This document shows positions 23,925 through 34,119 of a stretch of DNA of 64,000 nt, piece after piece. Every line of letters begins with the position of its first letter. Position 1 is the first letter of the stretch. The stretch comes from Conchocele bisecta (lineage: Eukaryota; Mollusca; Bivalvia; Lucinida; Thyasiridae): contig CM055279.1 of NCBI GenBank assembly GCA_029237695.1, positions 7,202,685-7,266,684 of the forward strand. The letters are read 5' to 3'. The notes under the pieces are model-generated. The model searched no databases and was not told where the DNA came from. It saw only the letters and a program-made list of their open reading frames with translations. Made by a program: the position numbers and the translations under genes.

Positions 23925-24365
23925 TAAGGTTCAACCATGTTCAGCCATGGGTAAACGTTTGCCGTGGCACGAGGGAACTGTTTGAACTCAAGCCCGTTAT
24001 TGTTGCATTTCCGTTGGAAAAAGCATACACTTTGAGCATATATGCAATACTTTCGGTATTTTGATAATCTGCTAATTTAAACAGCTGATTTATCCATACA
24101 TACTCCGGGGCCACAGTACACGTCGCGTTTTGGAGCAGCATCAATTTCAAAATTTCAGTGCGACCGTTGTGAACTTGTCTGTTGACGTAATGGCGCGTTC
24201 TAGTAACGGCATGAGACACATGCATTACGGAGGTGTTGACCCCGGAATGAGCATTGTCTACATCCATGGTCGAACAGCACGTGCTGTTCGTTTGAACACT
24301 GCAGCCGCTGTGAGCGGTGTCGAACAACGGCAGTCAAGTAACAATGCTAATTTGCTCAATGTGAA
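23925..24365. repeat. Dispersed repeat, inverted relative of 32440-32880
   Basis: Matching words run in opposite order in the two places, for example GACGTAATGGCGCGTTCT here against its complement near 32610. The left end carries half of a family N foldback (CAGCCATGGGTAAACGTTTG). Confidence 0.65.
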
Positions 24366-24724
24366 AACTGTGTGCAAATCCTCCAAACGATTGTGGTATG
24401 CCTTTGAAGTGTCTTATATACTCTACATACTTATCCTCATTCTGCCACCGACGTCTTCAGTTATCATTATTCGATGATTATCATGGGTAGTAGGACAATC
24501 TCTTGTAATGTCTTACGATAATGTTCTGTAAACAAATAGTATTGTATAATTATGCAAATGAAAAGCCTCTTTCTTCCACTGACCACTTCAATCTTTTGTC
24601 GGATCACGGATGTCTAGACTATGTAATTTAATGCATTACATCAACTGACTGTCCATTTCAGGCCATATGTGAGTGTCATAGACAAGCTAATAATAGCCTC
24701 TTTCTTCCAAGTACCCGTACATGC

Positions 24725-25125
24725 ATTGTTCGGTTTAATTGACTATTGGCCTCTGGTCTATGTCTCGTAATGAAACAATAACGTTCGACCATGTCCAGCC
24801 GTGGGTAAACGTTTGCCGTGACACTCGGGAACTGTTTGAACCCGCGGCCTACGACCCTGGGTTCAATCAGTTCCCTCGTGCCATGGCAAACGTTTACCCA
24901 CGGCTGGGCATGGTCGAACCTTATATCCTTGATATCTTGACTGTCTTTTAATGCGTCAATCTTGTTCGGTTGACATTTATCCTTGGCCCCTTGACAATGT
25001 CTTGTAATGCTTCAAACATTGTTCAGTTTATTATTAGCATTGACCTCTTGACTATATACAGTTTAATGCTTCAACCATTGTTCGGTTTAATAGTATCATT
25101 GACTTCTTGACCATGTCATGTCTTA
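24725..25125. repeat. Imperfect ~60-bp tandem repeat leading into exon 5
   Basis: Units such as AATGCTTCAACCATTGTTCG followed by GTTTAAT...TTGAC...CTTGAC occur about four to six times with variation. The last unit runs into the CTTACAG acceptor of exon 5. A family N foldback interrupts the array. Confidence 0.6.
24784..24926. mobile_element. Family N foldback, copy 1
   Basis: GACCATGTCCAGCCGTGGG opens an inverted repeat closing with CCCACGGCTGGGCATGGTC. The loop is GCGGCCTACGACC. A related copy with an extra nested segment is at 32831. Confidence 0.8.
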
Positions 25126-25128
25126 CAG

Positions 25129-25248
25129 CGCCTGGTTGCAGCAGTGCGGAGTTTGATTGTGGAAACGGACAGTGTATACCTAGCATCTACACATGTGATT
25201 CATTCCCTGACTGTCGGAACGGAGCGGACGAGGAGAACAGATTTTGCT
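25129..25248 (+). CDS. Exon 5: first LDL-receptor class A domain
   Basis: The exon lies between CTTACAG and GTAAGT, 120 bases, phase 1 at both ends. It encodes PGCSSAEFDCGNGQCIPSIY then TCDSFPDCRNGADEENRFC. Six cysteines, the FxCxxGxCIP block and the calcium-binding D-C-x-N-G-x-D-E-E motif identify an LDLa repeat. Such domains bind ligands outside the cell through a Ca2+-stabilised fold. It joins exon 4 as A|CG, giving Thr. Confidence 0.9.
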
Positions 25249-26501
25249 GTAAGTCATTACAATAGGAAATTGACATGTTGGAGCCAGCCGTTTACTGGTC
25301 TTCTAGTGCGGGAAACCAGACCCTACCTGGTGAAATACTTCAAACCCTACCGATTTAGACATTTCCATGTTTAATTTGGTGTACTGGTAGTTGAGTTGTT
25401 TGTTTTATTATTTCGATAGTCATGTATAAACACAAATTAATTTACTGGCTGTTATATCACTCAAATAAAGAGTCAGGCAAGAGTTATACAATATTGACAA
25501 TTACAAATGTCTAACTAATCGTACTACAAATGAAATAAAAAACCACTATACATACATGTACATGTACAATGTGCTTGTCGAAATGTTATTAATCGCTCGG
25601 TAGTGGTAGTACTCAATAGACCAGGCAGGCTATAGTGTTACACTTTGTCTTTTCATATTATCTTTATCGCGCAAGATATAGAAACAGTGCGTGATAAACA
25701 TAATATCAAAAGACAAATACACTAGCATGGTATGCAATAGCCTTGTCAATTTGAATATCACGAATGCATTCAGAAAATGAGACTGCACATCAGCTTGATG
25801 GACTGTACGCTATAGGGAAATATCTTGAAGGGTTATAGACAGATGACGCTTTGAACCGAAAGACAGTCTGCAGTAAAACAGCAGCTACTGCACTGTTATA
25901 GGAAGTTAATACAGTGAAATTGATGTGAGGTATAATAAATATTCTTCAGGTGGCAGAAGTCTTCAATCGTAAGTCGTTCGCGCCATTTCTTCCGAAAAAG
26001 CCAAATATTATCAAAAGTCAAAGATGTGTTTAGAACAAGGAGGCTAAATCCATAAGGGACTTAGCCTCCTTATTCCACTGACAACTTCAATGCTTATTCG
26101 GTGTGTATCACGGATCTCTAATCTGTGATTTGTAATGAACTGGATGTCCCTTTAATACCGTAGGAGTCTAGCTAATGGTAGCTAGTGTCTTCTGTAACGT
26201 TCTTGTGATCACCACCCGCGTCCCATCTGGTCCCTGGAACCCCTCTAACACGAACAACGTAGTCTTGAAATCAAACGTTATTTTTGTTTTCATTTCAGTT
26301 TTTGATAACTCTTTGTTACATCACAATATACATGCATGCAATACATGCATACAAATTATTTCTACAAGTATTTAACAATAAGTTTGTAGTCCGATAAAAA
26401 TCAAGTTTATCAAGTTTTTATCGGAGAACCTCCACATCCGCAAATTAAATGGCATGCAAACAAAACGAACTATGTCCTGTGGAAAGTAACAATGAGTTTA
26501 C
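25249..26501. repeat. Intron 5, part 1, with dispersed repeats
   Basis: 25590-25790 shares ordered words with 27230-27400 (CTCGGTAGT, TGTTACACTTTGTCTTT, GATAAACATAATATCAAAAG). 26060-26160 resembles 24575-24660. No coding exon was recognised. Confidence 0.5.
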
Positions 26502-26850
26502 TATAGGAATCAATGGCCTTTTTGTGGAATTTATCGGGGTATAAACTTGGAAAAATCGCGGGAATACTGGACGAAGGCCAAAAGGCCTCGTCCAGTATTC
26601 CCGCGACTTTTCCAAGTTTATAGCCCCGATAAATTCCACAAAAAGGCCATTCATTCCTTATAATTCCAGCATTTGAAATAAATTCATCAAGAAAATGTGT
26701 TTATTTTCCGTTTTCTTAAGAATTATTTGAACTGCGCCTCGGAAAGTAGTTCGGCGTGGGAGTTTACTGGGATATAAATTTTGGACAGAGACTTGCTACG
26801 GGCCAATCAAATGTTAGGGGAATTGTGTAAATATTTTTGTGCTGGAATTA
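26502..26850. mobile_element. Family E hairpin-plus-tail element, copy 2
   Basis: Same structure and orientation as the 19793 copy. The hairpin centre is GGCCAAAAGGCC and the tail ends TGCTGGAATTA. Confidence 0.85.
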
Positions 26851-27483
26851 GTATGGTATATTATAGGAATTATTATGGTATATTATACGTTATATAGGTA
26901 AATAGGTTGGGTGTATATTATAGGACTATATGATAAATAGTGATTACGCTTGGCACGCAATCGATCGCATAGTGTGTTTGTTCGTAATTAGCCTAAATCT
27001 CAGCACCATCAGCAGGTCGGCACCCGTACCCAGACTATCAAATTGGGCCCGAAGGCGACCCGAAGGTGGGTCCGACCTTCTAACCAGCCAAATTGGGTGT
27101 ACATGTTTATCGTTTGCCAAACACTTTCTACTCCGCCAGCCATCACAAACAGACATCCTTATATAGCGAACGTATTGTTCTCGCTATTGCAAAGTAACTT
27201 TTTCCAGATTACAATGAGAAGTGCTAGTCATTATAATATTATGCACTCGGTAGTACTCGTTAGACCAGACTATAATGTTACACTTTGTCTTTCAATATTG
27301 TGTGATAAACATAATATCAAAAGACAAATACATGTACACTGGTATGGTATTCAATATCCTTGTCAAATTGAATACCACGAATGCATTCAAAAACGAGACT
27401 GCATATCAACCTGCTTGCTTGCACAATTATTAATGTAGTGAACTATATTGGCGGGTATGACTTTGGAAGTATTTCCAATGCAT
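26851..27483. repeat. Intron 5, part 2
   Basis: It holds the second copy of the 25.6-kb dispersed repeat (27230-27400) and an unassigned GC-richer patch near 27010-27090. Nothing coding was recognised. Confidence 0.45.
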
Positions 27484-28300
27484 TAAACCTACATACCCAC
27501 TCAGTAGGCACACACTGTTCGTTATAGCAATTAAATGTGTATAATTGTGTCACTGTTCCACCGGTTCTAAATATTACAACTGCCAGCTATACAGATATAC
27601 ATGTGTAACGTCACATTTTTCTGCTAATGCTGCGCATCTGGTAGTGTGAACAAAATTGCGAACACCATACTGGAACAGCATAGCAAAATTGGTATTAAAC
27701 TTGAAGCAGAACTACCCAGTTAATTTACTAAATAAGACAGCTTTTCCATCAGCAGGGTCAAATGGACACATTTTGACTATACATTTTGTATTAGGAATAT
27801 ATTTTTATCAAATTATCGGAATGTGATAAAATTGTGCCACAGTTTAGCAATTAATCAGCTTGTTTATTGCGAAATCCACATATTTTATTATTAACCGATG
27901 CGCATAATTAGCCGAAATGACAGTAATCATTTAGTAATATTTATTTTACTGATAGTGACTCGGTGGTATCAGGCTATTTTCATATCTCACCTGAAAAAAA
28001 TATATTTTTGACAGATTATAAATTAAGATCATTGCACATCAACAAATAAATACAAATAATAAATAGTAATTCATGTCCGTTAACATTTTAAGAAAAGACG
28101 GTTATCACCCTTGATATCACTGTGGAAATTTACGTCGGATATAGGATGTATAATAATGTCAATCAATACGTGGGGTAATGGTGTATAGCAGGCACTCGTA
28201 TTTTTTTAGAACTGGTGAAATAGTGACACAAGTATACCAATACATGTATTTAATTACTATAAAGAACAGTTCATGTAGTGGGCATGTACCTTTAAACTTA
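27484..28300. mobile_element. Family H TIR element
   Basis: The left end TACCCACTCAGTAGGCACAC and the right end GTAGTGGGCATGTACCTTTA are inverted partners. Homology continues inward through TGTGTCACT.TTCCACC.GTTC. There is no transposase. Half copies occur at 39160-39500 and 45700-46185. Confidence 0.7.
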
Positions 28301-28583
28301 AGTATTGTTTTTCCATAATGAACAAAATGTAACTTTTGATTCAAAAATGGAAAACATGAACACATGTAAAGGACATACTGCGCATGCTGTTGGAGATAAA
28401 TGTTACACTCCTGGGTAGTTTTCGCTGATTCATCCCTCAGCTTATACGATTCAAGAAGGATACACATAATATGTGTGCTTGAACAGAGATGAAACACAAT
28501 GTGTCATGCAAACATGCACAATTATACATATCTTCCTAATTTGTTGAATGGTAAAGCTTTGGAGATTTACAACTGACATATAG

Positions 28584-28726
28584 CGATGGTCTAGTAACAT
28601 AAGGTCGTAACTGCTATGCTTTAGCATAGCAGTTACGACCTTATGTTACTAGATGGTCTAGTAACATAAGGTCGTAACTGCTATGCTTTAGCATAGCAGT
28701 TACGACCTTATGTTACTAGACCATCG
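28584..28726. repeat. Family M palindrome, head-to-tail pair
   Basis: Two back-to-back copies of an essentially perfect ~70-bp palindrome (GGTCTAGTAACATAAGGTCG..., centre GCTTTAGC), at 28584-28652 and 28653-28726. The arms show no mismatches by eye, so the duplication should be very recent. Confidence 0.9.
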
Positions 28727-28927
28727 ATATGTCACATTTTTTGCGAAGCTACATGTATTACTATTCACCGCCATCTCTTCACTCATAAGTGAATTTTAAT
28801 TTGTCTTTTTTTTAGGAAAACAATTATAAGCCCCATTTCACCCGTCACCGCCACATATTATATTATTCCATTGGCATTAAAAGTATTCAAGTGACCAAAA
28901 GGAATTCACCTTGACGTGTGCCTGTAG

Positions 28928-29056
28928 ATGATGGACCAATATGCGTGGAGGGACAGAAGCCGTGCGCGGACAAGACAACGTGTATCAACCCGAATCAGTG
29001 GTGTAATGGTGTTGTCAACTGCCTCGACTCCAGTGACGAAGAGAATTGTCCTAAAT
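28928..29056 (+). CDS. Exon 6: second LDL-receptor class A domain
   Basis: The exon accepts at CCTGTAG and donates at GTATGT, 129 bases, phase 1 at both ends, and joins exon 5 as T|AT (Tyr). It encodes DGPICVEGQKPCADKTTCIN then PNQWCNGVVNCLDSSDEENC. This has the six cysteines and the N-C-x-D-S-S-D-E-E acidic loop of LDLa repeats. No transmembrane or stop-bearing exon could be identified beyond it, so the 3' end of the gene is unresolved. Confidence 0.9.
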
Positions 29057-29160
29057 GTATGTAAATTGATTGTGTGATACCTAACTAGAAGGCAGGCGGG
29101 AAAGGAGAATTGCCGTCTGCTGTTTCAACATGTGTTGCATACTTTAAATGAAAACGTATG

Positions 29161-29798
29161 TACAGTAGCGCTTTTCTGCTCCTTACCTATTTGTATATAC
29201 TAATATCGTATACATATCGTAATCGTATAGTATTGGTATATTTAATGAGCATATCGTACGATCATATAATATTGGTATGTTTGTACCATATCATCGTATA
29301 GTACAAACGTACTATACGAATATCATACAAAAATACGATATCCGTTCGTATATACGATATATCCGTACGGATATGGTATGAATATACCATACCCGAAGTG
29401 TGGTTTTTCATTCTACTGAACACACCTCTCATGTTAAAGAAAGTCTCGACTCCAAAGAAGACCAAATATTAGGGGCGGACCAAATATTAGGGCAAATAGT
29501 ACAAGGCAACACCGTTAATATATCGTATACATTTACGGTATTCTGGTACATTTATACCGTACACAAATCTGGTATGTTTGTACGATACAAACGTACCAGA
29601 ATTATACACATGTATAAAAATCGTATAAACGTACCATTTGAATGGTATATCTATACGATATTGGTTGGTATGTACGGTACAAACATACCGGAAGTTTATA
29701 TTATATGCATATTGTATAGAAAACTTATCGTATTGGTATAGTATACGTATATTCTTGGTATAGTACGTATAGTTGACCTGCAGAAAAGCGCTTCTGTA
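29161..29798. mobile_element. TIR element filled with TATCGTATA-type repeats
   Basis: Ends are TACAGTAGCGCTTTTCTGC and its inverted partner GCAGAAAAGCGCTTCTGTA. The 600-bp interior is a dense, irregular array of TATCGTATAC, GTACGATA and GGTATGTTTGTAC motifs and their complements. It has no meaningful ORF. It sits between LDLa exon 6 and the decayed exon copies. Confidence 0.75.
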
Positions 29799-29939
29799 AT
29801 GTTGTTATCAGTTGTCTGTATTCAGATTTGTCTCGAAGACTTATTGTGATATTCTTATCAAGACAAAAAGGCGGGACTGGAAAGTTGTCGTCTACTGATT
29901 TCAATTTTTGTTTTATTCTTTAACAAGAATAATAATACA

Positions 29940-29992
29940 AACGTGTTATATAGTGTTCCCAATTTCCTGCACTCCAGCGATGAAGAACAGTT
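29940..29992 (+). pseudogene. Decayed LDLa exon copy 1
   Basis: It encodes the tail of an LDLa repeat, PNFLHSSDEEQFQT. Two cysteines expected in exon 6 are replaced by Phe. Flanking intron words (AAGGCGGGACTGGAAAGTTG upstream) resemble the intron after exon 6, which points to tandem exon duplication. Confidence 0.55.
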
Positions 29993-30099
29993 TCAAACAA
30001 ATAGAAAGATTGTGACATTTGTACTTGTTAAAGACGAACAATTTAAATTTCGTCTGATGTTTTAAATTTGAGTTGTATTACTTAACAAAACACGTACCA

Positions 30100-30376
30100 G
30101 GCCTGTACGCAGGATTTTCCATTGGGGGGTGCGTTAAACCTAGATGGCCTGCAATGCACTCTCCTGCATTTTATTTCATTTAAATTCGGATTTCAATTGT
30201 GGTATTTTCATGCAAATTACCTGTATATTAATGCATTTCAAGATTTGTTGAGATTACTGTTTGAAAAATAGCGGACCTCGGCGAATTTAGGGGGGTGCGT
30301 ACGCACCCGTCGCAGGCCCGTACGCAGGGGGGGGGGGGGGGGGGGGGGGGGAGGGGGGGGGGGAGGGGGGGGGGGT

Positions 30377-30418
<42 letters not shown>

Positions 30419-30456
30419 GGGGGGGGGGGGGGACTGCGACGGGTGCGTACGGGCCT
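30100..30456. mobile_element. Family K element carrying a long poly(G) tract
   Basis: It starts GGCCTGTACGCAGG and ends GCGTACGGGCCT. Internal GGGGGGTGCGTACGCACCCG motifs match the copy at 33735. It interrupts the upstream half of the third LDLa-like exon copy. Confidence 0.6.
30327..30432 (+). repeat. 106-base near-pure poly(G) tract
   Basis: 102 of 106 bases are G; the breaks are A at 30352, 30364 and 30418 and T at 30376. The plus strand could form G-quadruplexes. The length should be treated with caution because such tracts are hard to sequence and assemble. Confidence 0.9.
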
Positions 30457-30457
30457 G

Positions 30458-30523
30458 CGTACATGTATGCGATGGTGTCGCCAATTGTATGAACTCCAGC
30501 GATGAAGAACATTGTCACAAGGG
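30458..30523 (+). pseudogene. Decayed LDLa exon copy 2 (3' half)
   Basis: The reading HVCDGVANCMNSSDEEHCHK is the second half of an LDLa repeat, close to exon 6. The first half is missing where the family K/poly(G) element sits. It runs into GGTGTTTAG, read either as a weak donor or as GV-stop. It could therefore be a broken internal exon or an old terminal exon. Confidence 0.6.
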
Positions 30524-30553
30524 TGTTTAGATTGACTGTTGTATGCATAACTT

Positions 30554-30908
30554 GATTCCAGCACAAAAATATTTACACAATTCCCTAACATTTGATTGGT
30601 CCAGTAGCAAGTCTCTGTCCAACATTTATATCCCAGTAAACTCCCATGCCGAACTACTTTCCGTAAGCGTGAGGCGCAGTTAAAATAATTATTAAGAAAA
30701 CGGAAAATAAACACATTTTCTTGATGAATTTATTTCAAATGCTGGAATTATAAGGAATGAATGGCCTTTTTGTGGAATTTATCGGGGATATAAACTTGGA
30801 AAAGTCGCGGGAATACTGGACGAGGACTTCCGGCCTTCGTCCAGTATTCCAGCGACTTTTCCAAGTTTATACCCCGATAAATTCCACCAAAAGGCCATTC
30901 ATTCCTAT
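30554..30908. mobile_element. Family E hairpin-plus-tail element, copy 3 (inverted)
   Basis: Reverse orientation: TTCCAGCACAAAAATATTTA opens the tail, and the hairpin closes with GGCCATTCATTCCTAT. Confidence 0.85.
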
Positions 30909-30989
30909 ATTAAATACGGGACAGGAAATTTGTAAACTGCTAGTTTCTATGTTGTTTTTTCTAATTCACTCTATAAATATGGGAATTTA

Positions 30990-31665
30990 ATATGGAGTAC
31001 AAAATAACTGGGGAGGGCGGAGGAGTGTCGAAAAACGAAACATTTTGGAAATTGACTCCGAAACGTGGCTTATTAAATCAATATTTGGTGGCATTTCATC
31101 AAATATACATTGTGGCACATAATAGATGTGTAATAGATGAAAAGGTACCTACATTTAAATATTTCTTAGATGTGTTTACTATACTTTATACATAAACAGG
31201 CTAATTGAAAACAATGTTAGTGACAATGTTACCGTACCATGTAGCCACACAATCTGACAAAATTGTGTCCGAATTTTTAATGTTAATACCATCAAATATT
31301 GATTTTCTTGCGAAAAAAATATTTTCCTATGGGAATTTAACGTGGGGAGTCAATTTCCAAAATGTTTCGTTTTTTGATCCCGAAGAATCAAAAAACAAAT
31401 TGGAAATTGACTCCGAAACCTCGCGAGAGAGCTTGAAAATGATGTAACTAAGAAAACAAAAGTTAGATTTTGAAAATCGGTTGACAAATAAAAAAACCTT
31501 TTTAAGAAATCTATTTTTAGCCCCCATGTTAAATTCCCATAGGAAAATCGTTTTTTCGCAATAAAATCAATATTTGATGGAATTTAATCAAATACTTTTT
31601 TTGAGGGAGGGTGAATTTTTTGTAATAGATGAAAAGGTACCTACATTTAAATATAGACAGTAGCG
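30990..31665. repeat. Family F-related inverted-repeat DNA
   Basis: Blocks such as GGAAATTGACTCCGAAAC, AACATTTTGGAAATTGACTC and GTTAAATTCCCATAGGAAAA recur in both orientations. They are shared with 38690-38850, 46310-46610 and 54600-54910. The two terminal blocks AAAAGGTACCTACATTTAAA (31139 and 31631) are direct repeats. Open frames here are chance. Confidence 0.6.
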
Positions 31666-31729
31666 TGTATCTGTCTGGCTAATCTGCATGTACTACTGGG
31701 AAACGTGTAGGAATTTCGAGGCTCACCGA

Positions 31730-32014
31730 TTATTAATTCGTTCCCACAAATTAACAATTCGTTCCCACGAATTGACAATTCGTTCCCGCGATATAACAAT
31801 TCGTTCCCTCGAATTAACAATTCGTTCCCACGAACTGAAACTTTGTTCCCTCAATTTAACGATTCGTTTCCTCGAATTAACAATTCGTTCCCACGATATA
31901 ACAATTCGTTCCCGTGGGAACGAATTGTTATTTCGTGTGAACGAATTGTTAATTCGTGGCAACGAATTGTTAAATTGAGGGAACGAACTGTTAAATCGTT
32001 GGAACGAATTAATA
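31730..32014. mobile_element. Family I 21-bp foldback array, copy 1
   Basis: About nine units of AACAATTCGTTCCCACGAAT type, 21 bp each, are followed after CGTTCCCGTGGGAACG by about five inverted units. The flank GAGGCTC and the far GCAGGGCTCCGTAC resemble the outer ends of the other two copies. A 21-bp period keeps all frames partly open and yields meaningless repeat peptides. Confidence 0.85.
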
Positions 32015-32439
32015 AAAACCAAGAATTCTACGTCCTCTGCAGGGCTCCGTACATCGCGGAATTACTGTCGTTTCCTAACTGATCCTAATATATATAAAGT
32101 ACAGTATGTGGTTTTCGCTTCATGCACAGTATGTGAAATACGTTAATCAACAGAACCATTTGTATGGCATTCCCCAAAAACATTATTTTCAAGTACATGG
32201 TTTCGAAAATGTGATACGCAGGAGAGATACTTTGGCTTGGCATAATTGGGCATTGTTGCTATACATTTACCAGTAACATGTGAAACAATATATAAATTAT
32301 ATCAACGTACGTTGTGTTTTAAAGTGGGACAATATACCAAAGAACAACGGAAGCACGACGAGGATGCGATGCCGTGACGCGGTGCCGTCGTCACCGAAAA
32401 GAGGCGGAGTGAAATTGCGAAATCATCGCCATCGCCACC
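32015..32439. other. Spacer, nothing recognised
   Basis: No gene or clear repeat other than the outer flank of the family I array. Confidence 0.4.
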
Positions 32440-32880
32440 AGATGCATTGACGGAATATGATTCTGATGATCATAGCATATTGTTACATGATTGCCGTTGT
32501 ACGACACCGCCCACAGCCGTGTTCAAACATACAACGCGACATTGGCTGTAGACAATGCGCATTCCGGGCCAAGCAAACGCCTACGTAATGCATGTGTCTA
32601 ATGACGTTACAAGAACGCGCCACTACGTCAACAGACCAGTTCACAGCAGTAGACTCACAACGGTTGCTCTAAAATTTTGAAATTAATGCGGTTGCATCAA
32701 GCGACGTGCACTGTGGCCCCGGAACATGTATGTGTAAATCAGCTGTTTGAATGAAGCAGATTATCAAAGTACCGAAAGTACTGCATATATGCTCAATTTA
32801 CACGACATTTCCGACGGAAATGTAACAATAACGTTCGACCATGTCCAGCCGTGGGTAAACGATTGCCGTGGCACGAGGGA
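32440..32880. repeat. Dispersed repeat, inverted relative of 23925-24365
   Basis: It shares CAGCTGTTT, TGGCCCCGGA, ACGCGCCACTACGTCAACAG and neighbouring words with the complement of the 24-kb copy. It is diverged by many substitutions. Confidence 0.65.
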
Positions 32881-33025
32881 TCTGTTTGAACCCGCGGCCG
32901 ACGGCCTTGGGAAAAGGCCACGGGAGACGAGGGAACTGTTCGAACCGCAAGGCCGTAGGCCGCGGGTTCAAACAGTTCACGAGTGCCATGGCAAACGTTT
33001 ACCCACGGCTGGGCATGGTCGAACC
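32831..33025. mobile_element. Family N foldback, copy 2
   Basis: It opens CGACCATGTCCAGCCGTGGG and closes CCACGGCTGGGCATGGTCG. The middle contains a second hairpin of GCGGCCGACGGCCTTGGG and its partner, so it looks like a partly duplicated foldback. Confidence 0.8.
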
Positions 33026-33365
33026 TTATATTGTACTATTTCTATACAGCCTGAAATTGTTCCTGGTTTCCGAAACGAACACTTGCATATTGTTTACACA
33101 TCGTTTGAATATCGTGTTCGATGTTTATAACGTGCCACGTTGAAACTAACGAAAACATAATTTTCTAATTAAATACAAAGAAAACGATGTCAAAACGAAA
33201 GCATGGAATTTAAACGAAAATATAGTTTTAACGTACAAAATAAACACAAATGAACATCGTTCTATGCATATCGTTGTACAAAACGTTTTGACTTCGTTTT
33301 TCTATAATTTACGTTTGTTTCATTTGGGAACCTTCAACAACTCTTCGCTGTACTGTACTATTGCG
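33026..33365. other. Spacer, AT-rich
   Basis: Repeated ACGAAAACATA/AACGAAAATATA words give it a simple-sequence flavour; nothing coding. Confidence 0.4.
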
Positions 33366-33670
33366 ATTTATCCCGTCAACACAGTATGTATGTGCCGTGA
33401 AACACGGTGCAGTGAAACATTTTTGATATCTTGTCAATACGACCTAATCACTGCGTATGAATATATGCGGTGGCCTTGGTTATTGTTATTGCATTTTGAA
33501 GCTGTTTGTAGATGTCGACGGGATAAATAGAATAGTAGGTTAGTGCCGTGAATGGGAAAACATATCTGGCGGGGCACGGAAACGGGATGTGCTCGGCAGA
33601 GCCTCGCCCATTCCGTTTCCTAAGCCTTGCCAGATATTTTTTCCCATTCACGGCACTAACCTACTATTCT
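33366..33670. mobile_element. Family J element, copy 1 (tail plus hairpin)
   Basis: A ~165-bp part bounded by TTTATCCCGTCAACAC and TGTCGACGGGATAAAT is joined directly to a hairpin, AGAATAGTAGGTTAGTGCCG...CACTAACCTACTATTCT. The layout mirrors family E although the sequences are unrelated. Confidence 0.8.
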
Positions 33671-33734
33671 CTATATCTCCAGCAAATCAAATACTCCGTT
33701 TATGAACACCATTAGTTTATTGTGGTGGCATTCA

Positions 33735-34119
33735 TGCCCGTACGCAGGAATTAATTTAGGGGGGTGCGTTATCGACGGCGCGAAGGGCTAAACATTGGTT
33801 TTTGCACATTCAGACCTTGGCAGATTAACCATTTCACCGCTAAATAAACTGGAATGGATTTTGATATGTTAATTTTGCAACCTATTCCAATCATCACAAA
33901 ATGATTTTCAGACCAGTCCATTTGTGAACATGAGGTGTTATTGTTCTCAAAATTATGAAAATTACTTGCAAATAGTGCAGATCCTGATGAGACGGCTCGT
34001 CACGAGCCGGCTCATCTGGATCTACACTTTTTGCCAATACCGCTATACAGGTCTGTGGTGTTTAACGGGTTAAGGGGGGTGCGTACGCACCCGTCGCACC
34101 CCCTCTGCGTACGGGCCTA
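33735..34119. mobile_element. Family K element with a family L element nested inside
   Basis: Outer ends are GCCCGTACGCAGG and CTGCGTACGGGCCT. The region 33816-34075 matches the inverted L copy at 45244-45480, with its GATGAGACGGCTCGTCACGA hairpin near 33988. Confidence 0.75.

Noticed and set aside
30228..30566. Proline-rich and glycine-rich ORFs over the poly(G) tract
   Set aside because: They arise from a homopolymer inside a MITE, with no exon signals.
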